DNA from: Amphimedon queenslandica
Lineage: Eukaryota; Porifera; Demospongiae; Haplosclerida; Niphatidae
Length of the DNA stretch: 47,373 bases
Direction of reading: 5' to 3'
Assembly (NCBI RefSeq): GCF_000090795.2
Contig: NW_003546401.1
Coordinates: forward strand, 105,360 to 152,732
This document shows, piece by piece, positions 10,956-19,785 of the stretch. A model generated the notes under the pieces. The model saw only the letters and a program-made list of their open reading frames with translations, had not been told where the DNA came from and searched no databases. The translations under genes were made by a program, and so were the position numbers. Within the stretch, counting starts at the first letter, position 1, and each line of letters starts with the position of its first letter.

Positions 10956-11672
10956 GTGGGAGTATAAATTTGAATGAAGTGAAAATAGAAGAGAAGGAAA
11001 TCCATGAATTAAGAGGGAGGATATGAAAGAGAAAAAAATAGAAAAATTAATATTAATCCAACTGCCTCTACCAAAAAGACACGTACTGGTACATGTACAT
11101 ATTCTTCGTCTAAACTGTGTAAACATCACTTCAAAAATATTGGCACATTTCGTGTTAAAAGTGTAAAATGAAACCACACAAAATATGCAACCATAACTCT
11201 ATTCCTGCTTTAGAGTTTTATTGAGCCAACAAAAAAATACAAAGTACACCCATTTTACTAATAATTGCATGTATTTAAATTAAAATAAAAAAGTAATTAT
11301 TATAGACTATAATCTTTCTCTTTTATTAGTCATAAAATCCCTTTAAAATAAGGTGCGAAAAAATTCAAAATTGAAATAAATTATGTAGTCGATGGTTACG
11401 ATTCTCAGCATACATCCCAAAAACATTAATAATAATAATAATAGTTACCTTTTCTGTGAAATCCGGTGGCAAACCATTCACAATGACTTTCCTTTTCTTA
11501 CCAAACTCTTCATCCATCTCCTTCACCAGCTCCAGCTTCTTTGTCACAGGTATTTCATCATCTAAAAAAAGATAAGACATAAAGGAGTTAATTTATGTAT
11601 ATATATATAATGGCAGAGAGTTATACTTTTAGTATAATATATTTCCGAAATTTCGTCCCTTTCCTCCATCAT
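7320..11672 (-). CDS. RAVER: RAVER-like ribonucleoprotein, PTB-binding, three RRMs
   Basis: Seven exons: 11672-11627, 11561-11449, 10853-10601, 9747-9458, 9222-8968, 8173-7877, 7460-7320; 1395 nt, 464 aa. RRM1 spans ~41-115 (KVIVNGLPPDF). RRM2 spans ~116-195, with RNP2 LLFIGNIP and RNP1 SKGYGFVEF. RRM3 spans ~203-285 (HSKTLFVDRLPKTF, RCFAFIDF), followed by SYGMPCRPGACILQP, which matches the segment after RRM3 in vertebrate raver proteins. The tail has two polyproline runs and a His run (exon 6) and a Ser/His/Arg-rich end. Vertebrate raver proteins are nuclear co-regulators that bind PTB through SLLGxxP-like motifs; here only SLLPNL is seen, so PTB binding is not shown. An ATG pair at 11672/11669 gives two possible starts. 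Shorter than human RAVER1 (over 600 aa). Confidence 0.87.
7461..7530 (-). repeat. CU-rich tract at RAVER intron 6 3' splice site
   Basis: Purine-rich GA tract on the plus strand, so CU-rich in the RAVER transcript, ending at the acceptor of the last exon (7460). Confidence 0.7.
7585..7799 (-). repeat. MITE, TACCGTATAG family, copy B
   Basis: Ends TACCGTATAGTGGGAAAT and ATTTCCTGCTATACGGT. Inverted relative to copy A at 5555-5762 (GAATGGCTATCAAAAT here, its near complement there). Lies in RAVER intron 6. Confidence 0.8.
8419..8880 (+). repeat. hAT-like AT-rich element with ~180-bp subrepeats
   Basis: Starts CAGTGTTTCCCACAAAGCAT, nearly the terminal repeat of the element at 12745-13429. Two internal subrepeats (TAAAAATTCATAAAAAATCC ... 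GTATATGTATCAGAAAAAAT), the first followed by the palindromic CAAAGGCTATAGCCTTTG core. The right terminus is not clear. In RAVER intron 5. Confidence 0.6.
8909..8939. repeat. (CA)n microsatellite
   Basis: About 15 CA units in RAVER intron 5. Confidence 0.9.
9226..9360 (-). repeat. CU-rich tract at RAVER intron 4 3' splice site
   Basis: Long GA/GGGA tract on the plus strand, CU-rich in the transcript, directly upstream of the exon 5 acceptor (exon starts 9222). Confidence 0.85.
9751..9810 (-). repeat. CU-rich tract at RAVER intron 3 3' splice site
   Basis: GA/GGGA tract on the plus strand; forms the pyrimidine tract of the exon 4 acceptor (exon starts 9747). Confidence 0.85.
10861..10951 (-). 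repeat. (CU)n tract at RAVER intron 2 3' splice site
   Basis: About 90 nt of nearly pure (GA)n on the plus strand, so (CU)n in the transcript, ending 7 nt before exon 3 (starts 10853). Confidence 0.9.
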
Positions 11673-11924
11673 TGCTATTCACAAAGAGAGAGTAATTTTG
11701 TAGGCAGAATATTAGATTTATCCTCCGATTTCTCAGCTCCCAGCTCGACACAAACCGACACAAACCAGTAGCTTCTTAATCTTGCACATCCACGTCCACG
11801 TCACTATAATACCACGAGTTTTGAATTTTTAAAATTGACAGTCATCACGTGATCTCAACGCCTACGTTCTAAGGCGTGGTCGCCACGCCCACGATACTTA
11901 TTCAGCAAGAGAGATAAACAGATC
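11673..11924. promoter_or_regulatory. Divergent RAVER/LEPROT promoter
   Basis: The two start codons (11672 minus, 11925 plus) are 252 bp apart, so promoters and 5' UTRs must share this interval. It holds the palindrome ATCACGTGAT (11844-11853, an E-box core) and several CCACG motifs. No TATA box was seen. Bidirectional function is inferred from geometry. Confidence 0.6.
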
Positions 11925-13739
11925 ATGGAGTTAAAGTGTAATAAAGGATTTTTAATGTAAGCCAAGTGTTGTTTTCTGTGACAATCATTCCTTTCTTTCT
12001 TTGTTTTATGTCCTCTCTCACATACACACTTTATAGTTTAATAGGGTTAGCCTTATCTGCTACAATAGGGATCATATTATTGTTTGTTGGTTGTGCCTTA
12101 CATTATGAATCAGCTAATGAAGGAATGTGAGTACATCACTTATTTATTATTTATTTAATACTGCTCGAGTACATGTACATCACCATTGTAGACTAGTTTT
12201 GTGGTTAGACACAGTCCTGGATAGAAATTGGAATTACTTGTAACTCTGGTTTAATCAAGGGATTAATTAGTTATGTACATAATCTCTTGGGTTCATATTA
12301 GGTTAAAATGACTGGATTTTTATTCCTTGTAATTGTACATGCTAATGAAGTTATTTTTTGAGCATTAAAACTAATACTATTTAAGGACTTGCTTGTATTG
12401 TTATTTTCATATTAAAGTTTCTTTTTTCTGTTTTTTTAGAGTAAACTGGTGGGGTCTATTTGTTCGTAAGTATTTACATATAAATAAGTGATAATTACAA
12501 TAATTATCATAATTTAGTTATTTTTTATCTCCTTGCTCCTGTGCCGCTCACATTGGCCAAGCTATGTACTGTGAGAGAATGTGCATCAGAAGAAAGCCTG
12601 TAAGTGGGTGTGGTTTGGTTTCCATGGTAACATTATTCCTCTTCCCTTTAGTAAAGTGCTGTACGATATTTGTTATTTTATCTCGGCATGCATAGTTGTG
12701 TCTGGATTTGGTAAGTAATAGGGGGATATGGCACTACCTCTCACCTGGGTTTCCTACAAAGCATGCTACGTGAGCTAAAAGGCATGCTTTATGACCTGAC
12801 AACAAGCAAGCTATAGCTTATGGAGCAACTTTTAAAATTCATAAAAAATTCAAACTTGATCGAAATCAGTTTAAAATTTTTACACAACATAAGAACATGT
12901 ATATGTATCAGAAAAAATTATTAAAATCGAGAATTCTCTCGGAGCCATTTTTGACGAAATTTGGCTGATGTCCAAAGGCTATAGCCTTGGGTCTTTTGCC
13001 TGATCTTTTGAGTAACTTTTAAAATTCTCAAGAAATCTAAATTTGATCAGAATCAGCTCAAACTTTCTACATAACGTAAGAACATGTATACGTATCAGAA
13101 AAAATTATAAAAATGGAGAATTCTCTCGGAGCCATTTTTGACGAAATTTGGCTAATGACCAAAGGTAGCCTTGGGTCTTTTGCCTGATTTTTGAGTAAAT
13201 TTTAAAATTCATAAAAAATCCAAACTTGATCGAAATCAGTTCAAACTTTCTACACAACATAAGAACATGTATACGTATCAGAAAAAATTATAAAAATTGA
13301 GAATTCTCTCGGAGCCATTTTTGATGAAATTCTGCCAAAGGACCAGTACAGGATATTTTTGAGCAAAGTCAAAAATCTACCGACAAGAGTTTGAGCATTA
13401 TCCCAATTAAAACTTTGTGGGAAACCCTGCCTCTCATCCTTGTTTTTTATTCTCTCCCTTGTCTGATCCTCTCTCCTGTTTATTTTTAAATGTACATTCC
13501 TGTATCTTTTCTCTTTTGTTAGGTCTACCAGCTGTAATGGCAAGGAACATGATTGTATGTCACATTAATTAAAAGTCATGCTTATGTTTGTTTCCTTCCT
13601 TTCTCCCTCTCTTCAGATTGAGTATGGTGCTGCTGGTATCATTGGTGGTGCTAATATTTTTGTTTTCTCAACTGTCTATGCTTTCTTTGCATTCTTCACA
13701 CGAGAAGAAGAATGGGATTGGACATCAGATGACTGGTGA
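11925..13739 (+). CDS. LEPROT: LEPROT / Vps55-family endosomal membrane protein
   Basis: Seven exons: 11925-11956, 12037-12126, 12440-12465, 12518-12599, 12652-12710, 13523-13554, 13617-13739; 444 nt, 147 aa. Four hydrophobic segments fit the four-helix Vps55 fold. Segments match human LEPROT in order: LFVLIFYLLAPVPLTLAK, YDICYFISACIVVSGFGLP, the small Gly/Ala-rich last helix, and acidic/aromatic end EEEWDWTSDDW (human ends FSWEQW). Family members act in endosome-to-vacuole/lysosome sorting and limit surface exposure of growth hormone and leptin receptors in vertebrates. Slightly longer than the human protein (131 aa), mainly at the N-terminus. Head-to-head with RAVER. Intron 5 is enlarged to 812 bp by a transposon. 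All junctions keep frame with GT-AG ends. Confidence 0.93.
12745..13429 (+). mobile_element. Non-autonomous hAT-like element in LEPROT intron 5
   Basis: Starts CTGGGTTTCCTACAAAG and ends CTTTGTGGGAAACCCTG, inverted repeats of ~17 bp. Flanks CCTCTCAC (12737-12744) and CCTCTCAT (13430-13437) look like an 8-bp target duplication with one mismatch, the size typical of hAT transposons. The interior has three subrepeats of ~180 bp (AAAATTCATAAAAAATCC ... GAGAATTCTCTCGGAGCCAT), one with a palindromic CAAAGGCTATAGCCTTGG core. No transposase. Confidence 0.75.
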
Positions 13740-14758
13740 CCAGCATAACTCAGTGTTGCTCTCTCTATCTCTGTGTCTCTGTGTCTCTATCTCTCCATGT
13801 ATCTCCTCTCTCTATCTCTTTGTCCTGCATGTGCTGTAAAGAAAATGAATTTTTAAATATCTATACTCAGTTGTAGTTATAATTATTGTCTGTCTATGCT
13901 ATATTTTCTCATGGGAACTGCTATTCCACTTCCATTAATAATTTATTGTTCAGTTTAACATTCAATAAAACAATACTTCTTGTTTTAATTTATGTTATAA
14001 TGATTGAAATGAGTTTGAGCACATACTATTATGAAAAAAATTCAAAACGTAATGAGATCATTTTCCTTGATTCTTTTGGCTATAGCTTGTTGATATTGGA
14101 TTCTATCTCATAAATATTATTCTTAGTTCTGCTTTTCCTTGTTTTTTTTTTCATGGAGGCTTTGTTTTTCTGTCTATTTTCCTTGATGCATTTTCTAGTC
14201 AGGTACATGTACCTGACAAGAATGTCATCTAGTCAATTGATGTAACTTGTACAAAATAATGGCCATCTTCCTAATCTTTGAACCCATGCATTATCATGTG
14301 GTTTACTAGTTGCAATGACAAGGAACATGATAGCCTACATGTATATATGTCATGTTAGAGACATTGTTTATGATGTGTTCTGTTGAAAGTTTGGGATAAT
14401 TCTAAACTATTCAAAGATTTTGTGTTGACAATATGTATGGATATTATTTCATGTTTTCCAAAGTACATTTTATCATTATTTTGAAATTCTAATGTCACAA
14501 AAAACAGTAAAAGTGTGTACTTTTACTGTTTATTGTGGCATAGAAATTTCAAAATAATGATAAAAATGTACTTTTGGAAAACACGAAATAATATCCATAC
14601 ATATTGTCAACACAATTTTTGAATAAAAGGTCACAAGGAAATCAAAACAAATGAATAATGTACAGAAAGTATCATCAATTAATCTACAATCGCAAAACAA
14701 AATATTTCTATTGTGAGTATTGTGACATATTTCAGTAAGACAAACAAAGGCATGATTT
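13740..14758. other. Intergenic: LEPROT 3' flank and secreted-cluster upstream region
   Basis: LEPROT 3' UTR followed by sequence shared with other cluster upstream regions (TTCAGTTTAACAT motif near 13950, T-rich stretch near 14130). A piece related to LEPROT exon 6 (GACAAGGAACATGATAG at ~14316-14332) and a large palindrome (14411-14622) lie here. No convincing gene. Confidence 0.5.
14411..14622. repeat. Near-perfect ~210-bp palindrome
   Basis: The arms read TTGTGTTGACAATATGTATG... and its complement ...CATACATATTGTCAACACAA, meeting at ACAGTAAAAGTGTGTACTTT-type centre sequence near 14510-14530. Only the left arm is present upstream of the other cluster genes. Confidence 0.8.
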
Positions 14759-14760
14759 CC

Positions 14761-14767
14761 TATAAAA
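14761..14767 (+). promoter_or_regulatory. TATA box of chimeric cluster gene
   Basis: TATAAAA followed by CTAGAG, 45 bp before the ATG. The same TATAAAACTAGAG context, with small changes, stands before all six cluster genes. Confidence 0.75.
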
Positions 14768-14805
14768 CTAGAGCGAAAATTGCTAACACAATTAGAGAAA
14801 TAATT

Positions 14806-15781
14806 ATGAAGATAATTATAGGACTCCTCTCTCTATTGATCCTTACAGTGCTAGGCACAGAAACAGAATTTGGGCAATTTGAATCTGATCCAAATGGCTA
14901 CAACATACAAGAATCAGATTCTAATCAGCCATTAGATGATGACACTGACTTACAACAAGAAGCAGCACCAAAAGAAGAAATGGAGACACAGGAGGAACAA
15001 GAGGAGACTGACAACAAATTTGAATCTGATTCAAATGGCTACAACATACAAGAATCAGATTCTGATGAGCAATTGGATGATGACACTGAGCTACAAGAAG
15101 CAGCACCAAAAGAAGAAATGGAGGCCAGGGCAGCCAGACGAAGTCGTTTCTATGATATAAGATACATGAATGCACTTGATGCACACATTAACAAAGTCAT
15201 TCAGTCAAACTTCCGAAATCAACCAGGTGAGGTATTACTGTGGTATGTAGCATACAACATTAAGCATTAGGATTAAATTGTGTTTTATTTTTGGATCCCT
15301 TTTGATTATAGTGATTCAACTCCTCTATTTATGGACTGATGGATCAAGAGTCCTGAAAATCAAGAAGGTGAATGGAGGGACTTTACGCACATCAGGAAGA
15401 TTGCTACAGAGGATGTATATGGGGAATGGAAGAAGGTCTAAAACTGGACGATACTTGGCATATCGGCCAAGATTTAGAGGCTACCATTACACTCGTCTTG
15501 GTGCTATATTTGTTAATCTCAACAGACTCTTCCCTTGTGCCAGATCAACTCGAATTTCTTGCCGCAGGTTTACAATAGAAGAGGATGGATTCTTAAAAGG
15601 AAAGGCAATCATTGAAGCTGCTGATCTTGGTAACCACTTCAGAGTTTTTGGAAGACACGTTGATACATATGGGCTTGCATTTCAAGGTTGCTGTTATCTC
15701 AATGGTGCCAATGGTTGTCTTCCTAGGTGGTTTCACACAACGATTGCTTGCTTGCTTCCAAGGTCCTGTTTTCGAAGCTGA
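14806..15781 (+). CDS. Secreted protein: cluster leader fused to a basic Cys-rich domain
   Basis: Two exons, 14806-15226 and 15312-15781, phase 1, 296 aa. Signal peptide MKIIIGLLSLLILTVLG is followed by the acidic segment FESDPNGYNIQESDS..., present twice in tandem (~25-70 and ~71-105). An RAARRSR motif at ~107-113 fits a furin-type cleavage site. The rest (~115-296) is strongly basic with about seven Cys (GCCYLNGANGCLP, SCRRF) and resembles no family I know. The other cluster members share the leader but have a different C-terminus, so this is a chimera. The start at 14806 is chosen because it is the ATG shared with the other members and lies downstream of the TATA box; an upstream ATG at 14713 precedes the TATA box. 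An acidic pro-segment neutralising a cationic mature protein is inferred. Confidence 0.8.
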
Positions 15782-17015
15782 ACAAAAAAGAACATGAACT
15801 GTAGTTTAGTATTAACTGTAGTTTAGTATTAACTGTAGTTTAGTATTGTTGTTATTAGATGCAGTTTAGCTGTAGTTTAATTTTTTGCCATAATTTTGTT
15901 TTAGATTTGTCATAATGTTTTAGATTATTATAAGTAGTAAAAGACATGCTGACAATTGTAAAAGCTACTGCAGTGGGTGTACCATTAAGAATTTTGGCAT
16001 ATAGTGCTCAGCTCATTGTTAGTACAATTTGAAGTTGCTCAATAATCTGTCAAAGACCCTAGTGCAGAGATTTTGGTCAAATTTTGCTAAAAGAAAGACT
16101 TTGTGCATTTTGAATATTAATAAAAACAATGAATCATATAAAACTTTACATTTCAAATTGTAATTGAATAATGGAAAGTATGTGAGCATAGAAGTAGATA
16201 ACTTAATTTATCTTGTAAAATTATAGATCTACTTCAGTTATACCTTTATTTACTGTTGGTGCATTAATAAAATAAAATAATTTACACTCCTATTGGTACT
16301 AGCAACTCCCATTAGTACCATCTGCTTTATTATAGTAATTATTAATAATGTCATCATGAGCTGGATGCTTTGAGTCATTGTTGGTTAGACTAACTATTTA
16401 AAATATAACTATTATAAAGATGATGGCAATACTTACCATGAATTACTATTGTATATTTTGTCAATTCCTCTCGCATTAAAAAGTGTTCAGATTCTTGTTT
16501 GAAATATTGTAACCAGTACATCTGACATGAATGTGAGTACATGCTATTATTAAAAAATACAAAATAGAATGTAATGTAGTTCACTTTTCTTTGAATTTAT
16601 AGCTAAGCTTTTTTGAATTGGGTTCTTTCTCTTAAACAGTATTCTTTATGGCTCTGTTTCTTTTTCCTCTTTTTTTCCTTGTTTATTTTCCTTTCCTTTT
16701 CTTTAATTTCCTTCCTTTTTCCTTGATACATTTTCTATCTCGTCGTTAATCAGGTGAGTCACCTGAAATAGATCTACCTGTTGAAAGTTTGGGCTAATTC
16801 TAAAATTTTGTTTTGATAATATGCATGGATGATGTTTCATGTCTGAAATTTTTCAGTAAAGATACACAAAGATCACAAAGAAATCAAAACAAATCAATAA
16901 TGTACAGAAAGTATTATCAATTAATCTACAATCACAAATCAAAGTATTTCTATTGTTAGTATTTTGACATATTTTAGTAAGACAAACAGATGCATGAATT
17001 CCTCTATTGCTAGAC
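15782..17015. other. Intergenic region between cluster genes 1 and 2
   Basis: Begins with three tandem ~17-bp units (ACTGTAGTTTAGTATTA, ~15797-15847) in the probable 3' UTR. From ~16560 onward the sequence is homologous to upstream regions of other cluster genes (T-rich tract, TTTGTTTTGATAATATGCATG, ATCAATTAATCTACAATCAC). No gene was recognised. Confidence 0.5.
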
Positions 17016-17022
17016 TATAAAA
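17016..17022 (+). promoter_or_regulatory. TATA box of cluster gene 2
   Basis: GACTATAAAACTAGAGCATG, 58 bp before the ATG at 17074. Confidence 0.75.
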
Positions 17023-17073
17023 CTAGAGCATGAATTGCTAACACAAGCAGAGAAATATACTCATACAATCATT

Positions 17074-18087
17074 ATGAAGATAATCGTTGGAATCTTCTCT
17101 CTGTTTATCCTTACAGCACTAGGCATGAAAACAGAATTTGATGAGGAATTTGAATCTGATCCAAATGGCTACAACATACAAGAATCAGATCCTGATGAGC
17201 CATTAGATGATGACACTGAGTTACAACAAGAAGCACCAAAAGAAGAAATGGAGACACAGGAGGAACAAGAGGACATTGATGATCAACAAACACAGTCACT
17301 CAAGAGTTATGGAACATGCAGAGGGCTGTATTCATCTTGTGCAGATATCAAGAGTAACAACCCCAGGAGCCGATCAGGTGTATATCGCATAAAAACTAAC
17401 AACCGTTATATCCATGTCTACTGTTACATGGGAACATTATGTGGCATGAGGCAAGGATGGAGAAGACTAGGGAAACTGGATATGACACAAAGGTCAGCTA
17501 AATGTCCTTCTTCACTTCGCATGGTAACACAAAGTGGTACTAGAATATGTACCAAGAATAAAGCTGGCTGTAACTCCGTAACAATCCCATCACAAGGTGT
17601 ACCATATTCTATAGTATGTGGACGGGTCAGAGGATATCAAAAATATACTTTGGATGCCTTTCACCATCACCAGTCATCCAGCATTAACTCACCTTATGTT
17701 GATGGAGTTAGCATCACACATGGCTCTCCTCGCAAACACATCTGGACATTGGCAGCTGGTTTTTCTGAGTTCCTTAGAAATCGTCCTTATGTATGTCCTT
17801 GTAATTATGGTACCACAGTCAAGCCAGCACCATTTGTTGGGAATGATTTCTACTGTGAATCCGGCTTTGGTCATGTAAAAAACCACTTTTCTTTGTCTGA
17901 TCCACTGTGGGACAGGAAACAATGTAGACATCAAGAAGCACCATGCTGCAACCGTCCTCTTCTCCCTTGGTTCCGCAAGTCTCTTAGGTATGCTACTACT
18001 GATAATATTGAGATGAGGGTTTGCAGTGATCAAGATACAAATGATGAAAACATTGGAATTGATCAATACGAGTTTTATGTCATGTAG
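17074..18087 (+). CDS. Secreted half-fibrinogen / Cys-rich protein, member 2
   Basis: Single exon, 337 aa. Signal peptide MKIIVGIFSLFILTALG, then the acidic segment (~25-70), then a fibrinogen-like start: SSCADIKSNNPRSRSGVYRI ... VYCYMGTLCG ... GWRRLGKLDM. It does not continue as a classical fibrinogen C-terminal domain. Instead comes a Cys-rich domain: NSVTIPSQGVPY, YVDGVSITHGSPRKHIW, CPCNYG, FVGNDFYCESG, SDPLWD, CCNRPLLPWF, DNIEMRVC and DQYEFYVM. I recall similar arrangements in sponge and cnidarian secreted proteins, without a known biochemical function. It lacks the helical insert of members 4-6 but keeps QSLKS at the junction, which suggests loss. Extracellular or matrix role is inferred. 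Confidence 0.85.
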   Translation: MKIIVGIFSLFILTALGMKTEFDEEFESDPNGYNIQESDPDEPLDDDTELQQEAPKEEMETQEEQEDIDDQQTQSLKSYGTCRGLYSSCADIKSNNPRSRSGVYRIKTNNRYIHVYCYMGTLCGMRQGWRRLGKLDMTQRSAKCPSSLRMVTQSGTRICTKNKAGCNSVTIPSQGVPYSIVCGRVRGYQKYTLDAFHHHQSSSINSPYVDGVSITHGSPRKHIWTLAAGFSEFLRNRPYVCPCNYGTTVKPAPFVGNDFYCESGFGHVKNHFSLSDPLWDRKQCRHQEAPCCNRPLLPWFRKSLRYATTDNIEMRVCSDQDTNDENIGIDQYEFYVM

Positions 18088-19727
18088 ACAAGAAACAAAA
18101 CAATATTGAGTAGAAGTATAGCTAGTTCAGACATTTTAGTAGTTTCATTTTTAGTTTAGTCTCTTTTTTGTAGTGAATATTCATTTTAAAAATTTTTTTG
18201 AAGCACAACCTAATGGTCTAAATAATTATTTAAATTAATTAAAACAAATAGTGATAAAAATCAAAGAGGCTCGGACACAGAGTTAAAAGATGATACTAAA
18301 ATTAGAACCAAAAAATTATGGGAAGCCAGTAAATTAAAAGCAAAAAAGAGCAAGAGAGAGGGAGAAAGAAAGGAAGGAGAGTAACAGGTTTAAAGAGCAA
18401 GAGTATCAAAAAATTATATAGGTGATGACCGTTTGATGTTGTTACAACAATTGAAGATGGTATAGGAGCCAGCAATTGCAGTAGAGCTAAGTGAGAAGAG
18501 AAGATGATTTGTTTAGAGATATAACCTCAGCTAGCTATGATAGGTCTCAGCAGAAGGTAAAAATCACTGATATGAGATCTTAGTTTGTTTCGGTTTGGTA
18601 TATGAGGGATAATGCTGTGAACAGCATTGATTGAGCATTGTGAGAAATGACCTATAGGGAGTCAATCTTGACTGTCTCTAATTCAGGTCAATACCAAGTG
18701 AAGAGAGGTCACTAATCAGAGAAATATAGTTTTGCTTCTGCTGTTTACACTCTCTAGCATAAGTCAGATTTGTAATACTGTTAGCTACTGGGAATTTGTA
18801 AGTTCTAGAAAATAAATCAATTTATCATCTATAAGATTTAGTCACATTTAACTGCAACTGCATGCAAGATGGTTCAAGTAGCTAATATAGAGGACTTTGG
18901 CATAATAAAAGAAGGGTGAGAGACAAGGTTTTCCTCAGGATTTTGACACTGTACTCAGCTTCTTATTAAAAAATTCCTCAAACTGGTCTTGGGCTTTCTA
19001 TTTTTATAATTTTTCCTGGTAAAATACATGTTTCTATGTTAAGTAGAAAGTTTGAGTTGATTTTAATCAAATTTGAATTTTTTATGAATTTTTAAAGCTG
19101 CTTCATATGCTGCTCATGCCTTTTGACAAAATTTTGTTAAAAATCACTAGTGGAAATTCTCCATTTTATAATTTTTTTCTGATGCATATACATGTACTCA
19201 AGTTGTGTAGAAAGTTAGAGCTAATTCTGATCAAAATTGAATTTTTATGAAGTTTTAAAGTTACTCAAAATTGGGCCAAAGTCCCCTGATGTCCTCTCTT
19301 TTTCCTGTTTCTCTTTAACTTGTGTTTGTATATCTTTTCTCTTTCGTTAGGTCTACCATTTGTATTGACAAGGAACATGATAGTATATGTATGTCATGCC
19401 GCCAATTAGAGATAGTCTGGCTGGCGAGACTAAATTAGAGACATGTTTATAATGTTTTCTTTCAAGTTTGGGAACTATTCAAAGATTTTGTGTTGACAAT
19501 ATGCATGGATAATATTTCATGTTTCCCAAAGTATGTTTATTATATTAAAAATTTTTATGCCACAATAAACAGTAAAGATACACAAAGGTCACAAGGAAAT
19601 CAAAACAAATAATGTACAGAAAGTATTATCAATTAATCTACAATCACAAATCAAAGTATTTCTATTGTTAGTATTTTGACATATTTCAGTAAGACAAACA
19701 GATGCATGAATTCCTCTATTGCTAGAC
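18088..19727. other. Intergenic region between cluster genes 2 and 3
   Basis: First ~100 bp is the 3' UTR shared with the other members (ACAAGAAACAAAACAAT). 18240-18840 is unique AT/GA-rich sequence without a gene I can support. 18900-19280 is a copy of the hAT-like AT-rich repeat, in reverse sense to that in LEPROT intron 5. 19290-19396 is a LEPROT-derived fragment. 19490-19727 is the shared promoter block. Confidence 0.5.
19290..19396 (+). pseudogene. LEPROT intron 5 / exon 6 fragment, copy 1
   Basis: TATCTTTTCTCTTTCGTTAG is followed by GTCTACCATTTGTATTGACA AGG..., matching LEPROT's intron-5 end and exon 6 (13501-13560). Exon-equivalent 19351-19382 has substitutions (ATG to TTG). No neighbouring LEPROT exon is present. 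Confidence 0.75.
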
Positions 19728-19734
19728 TATAAAA
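19728..19734 (+). promoter_or_regulatory. TATA box of cluster gene 3
   Basis: GACTATAAAACTAGAG, 58 bp before the ATG at 19786. Confidence 0.75.
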
Positions 19735-19785
19735 CTAGAGTATGGATTGCTAACACAATTAGAGAAATATACTCATACAATTATA

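Noticed and set aside
10841..11026. Open frame of Arg-Glu repeats on the plus strand
   Set aside because: It is translation of the (GA)n tract in a RAVER intron.
13250..13543. Minus-strand open frame in LEPROT intron 5
   Set aside because: Covers the hAT-like element and LEPROT exon 6 in antisense; no domain or start context.
14713..14805. N-terminal extension of member 1 starting at 14713
   Set aside because: That ATG lies upstream of the TATA box, and the paralogues all start at the ATGAAG equivalent to 14806.
14938..15110. Possible CRISPR-like or minisatellite array in member 1
   Set aside because: Only two copies of the acidic coding module; a protein-level duplication in a eukaryotic gene.
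17030..17041. Identical three-codon upstream ORFs (ATG-AAT/GAT-TGC-TAA) before members 2, 3 and 4 (also 19742-19753, 22583-22594)
   Set aside because: They begin only 14 bp after the TATA box, so the transcription start expected ~30 bp after TATA would lie downstream of them; probably not in the mRNA.
17689..18066. Long open frames antisense or out of frame within the secreted-cluster genes (also 20303-20725, 23828-24250, 25449-25934)
   Set aside because: Shadows of the conserved coding frame, present in every paralogue at the same place and lacking independent starts or splice signals.
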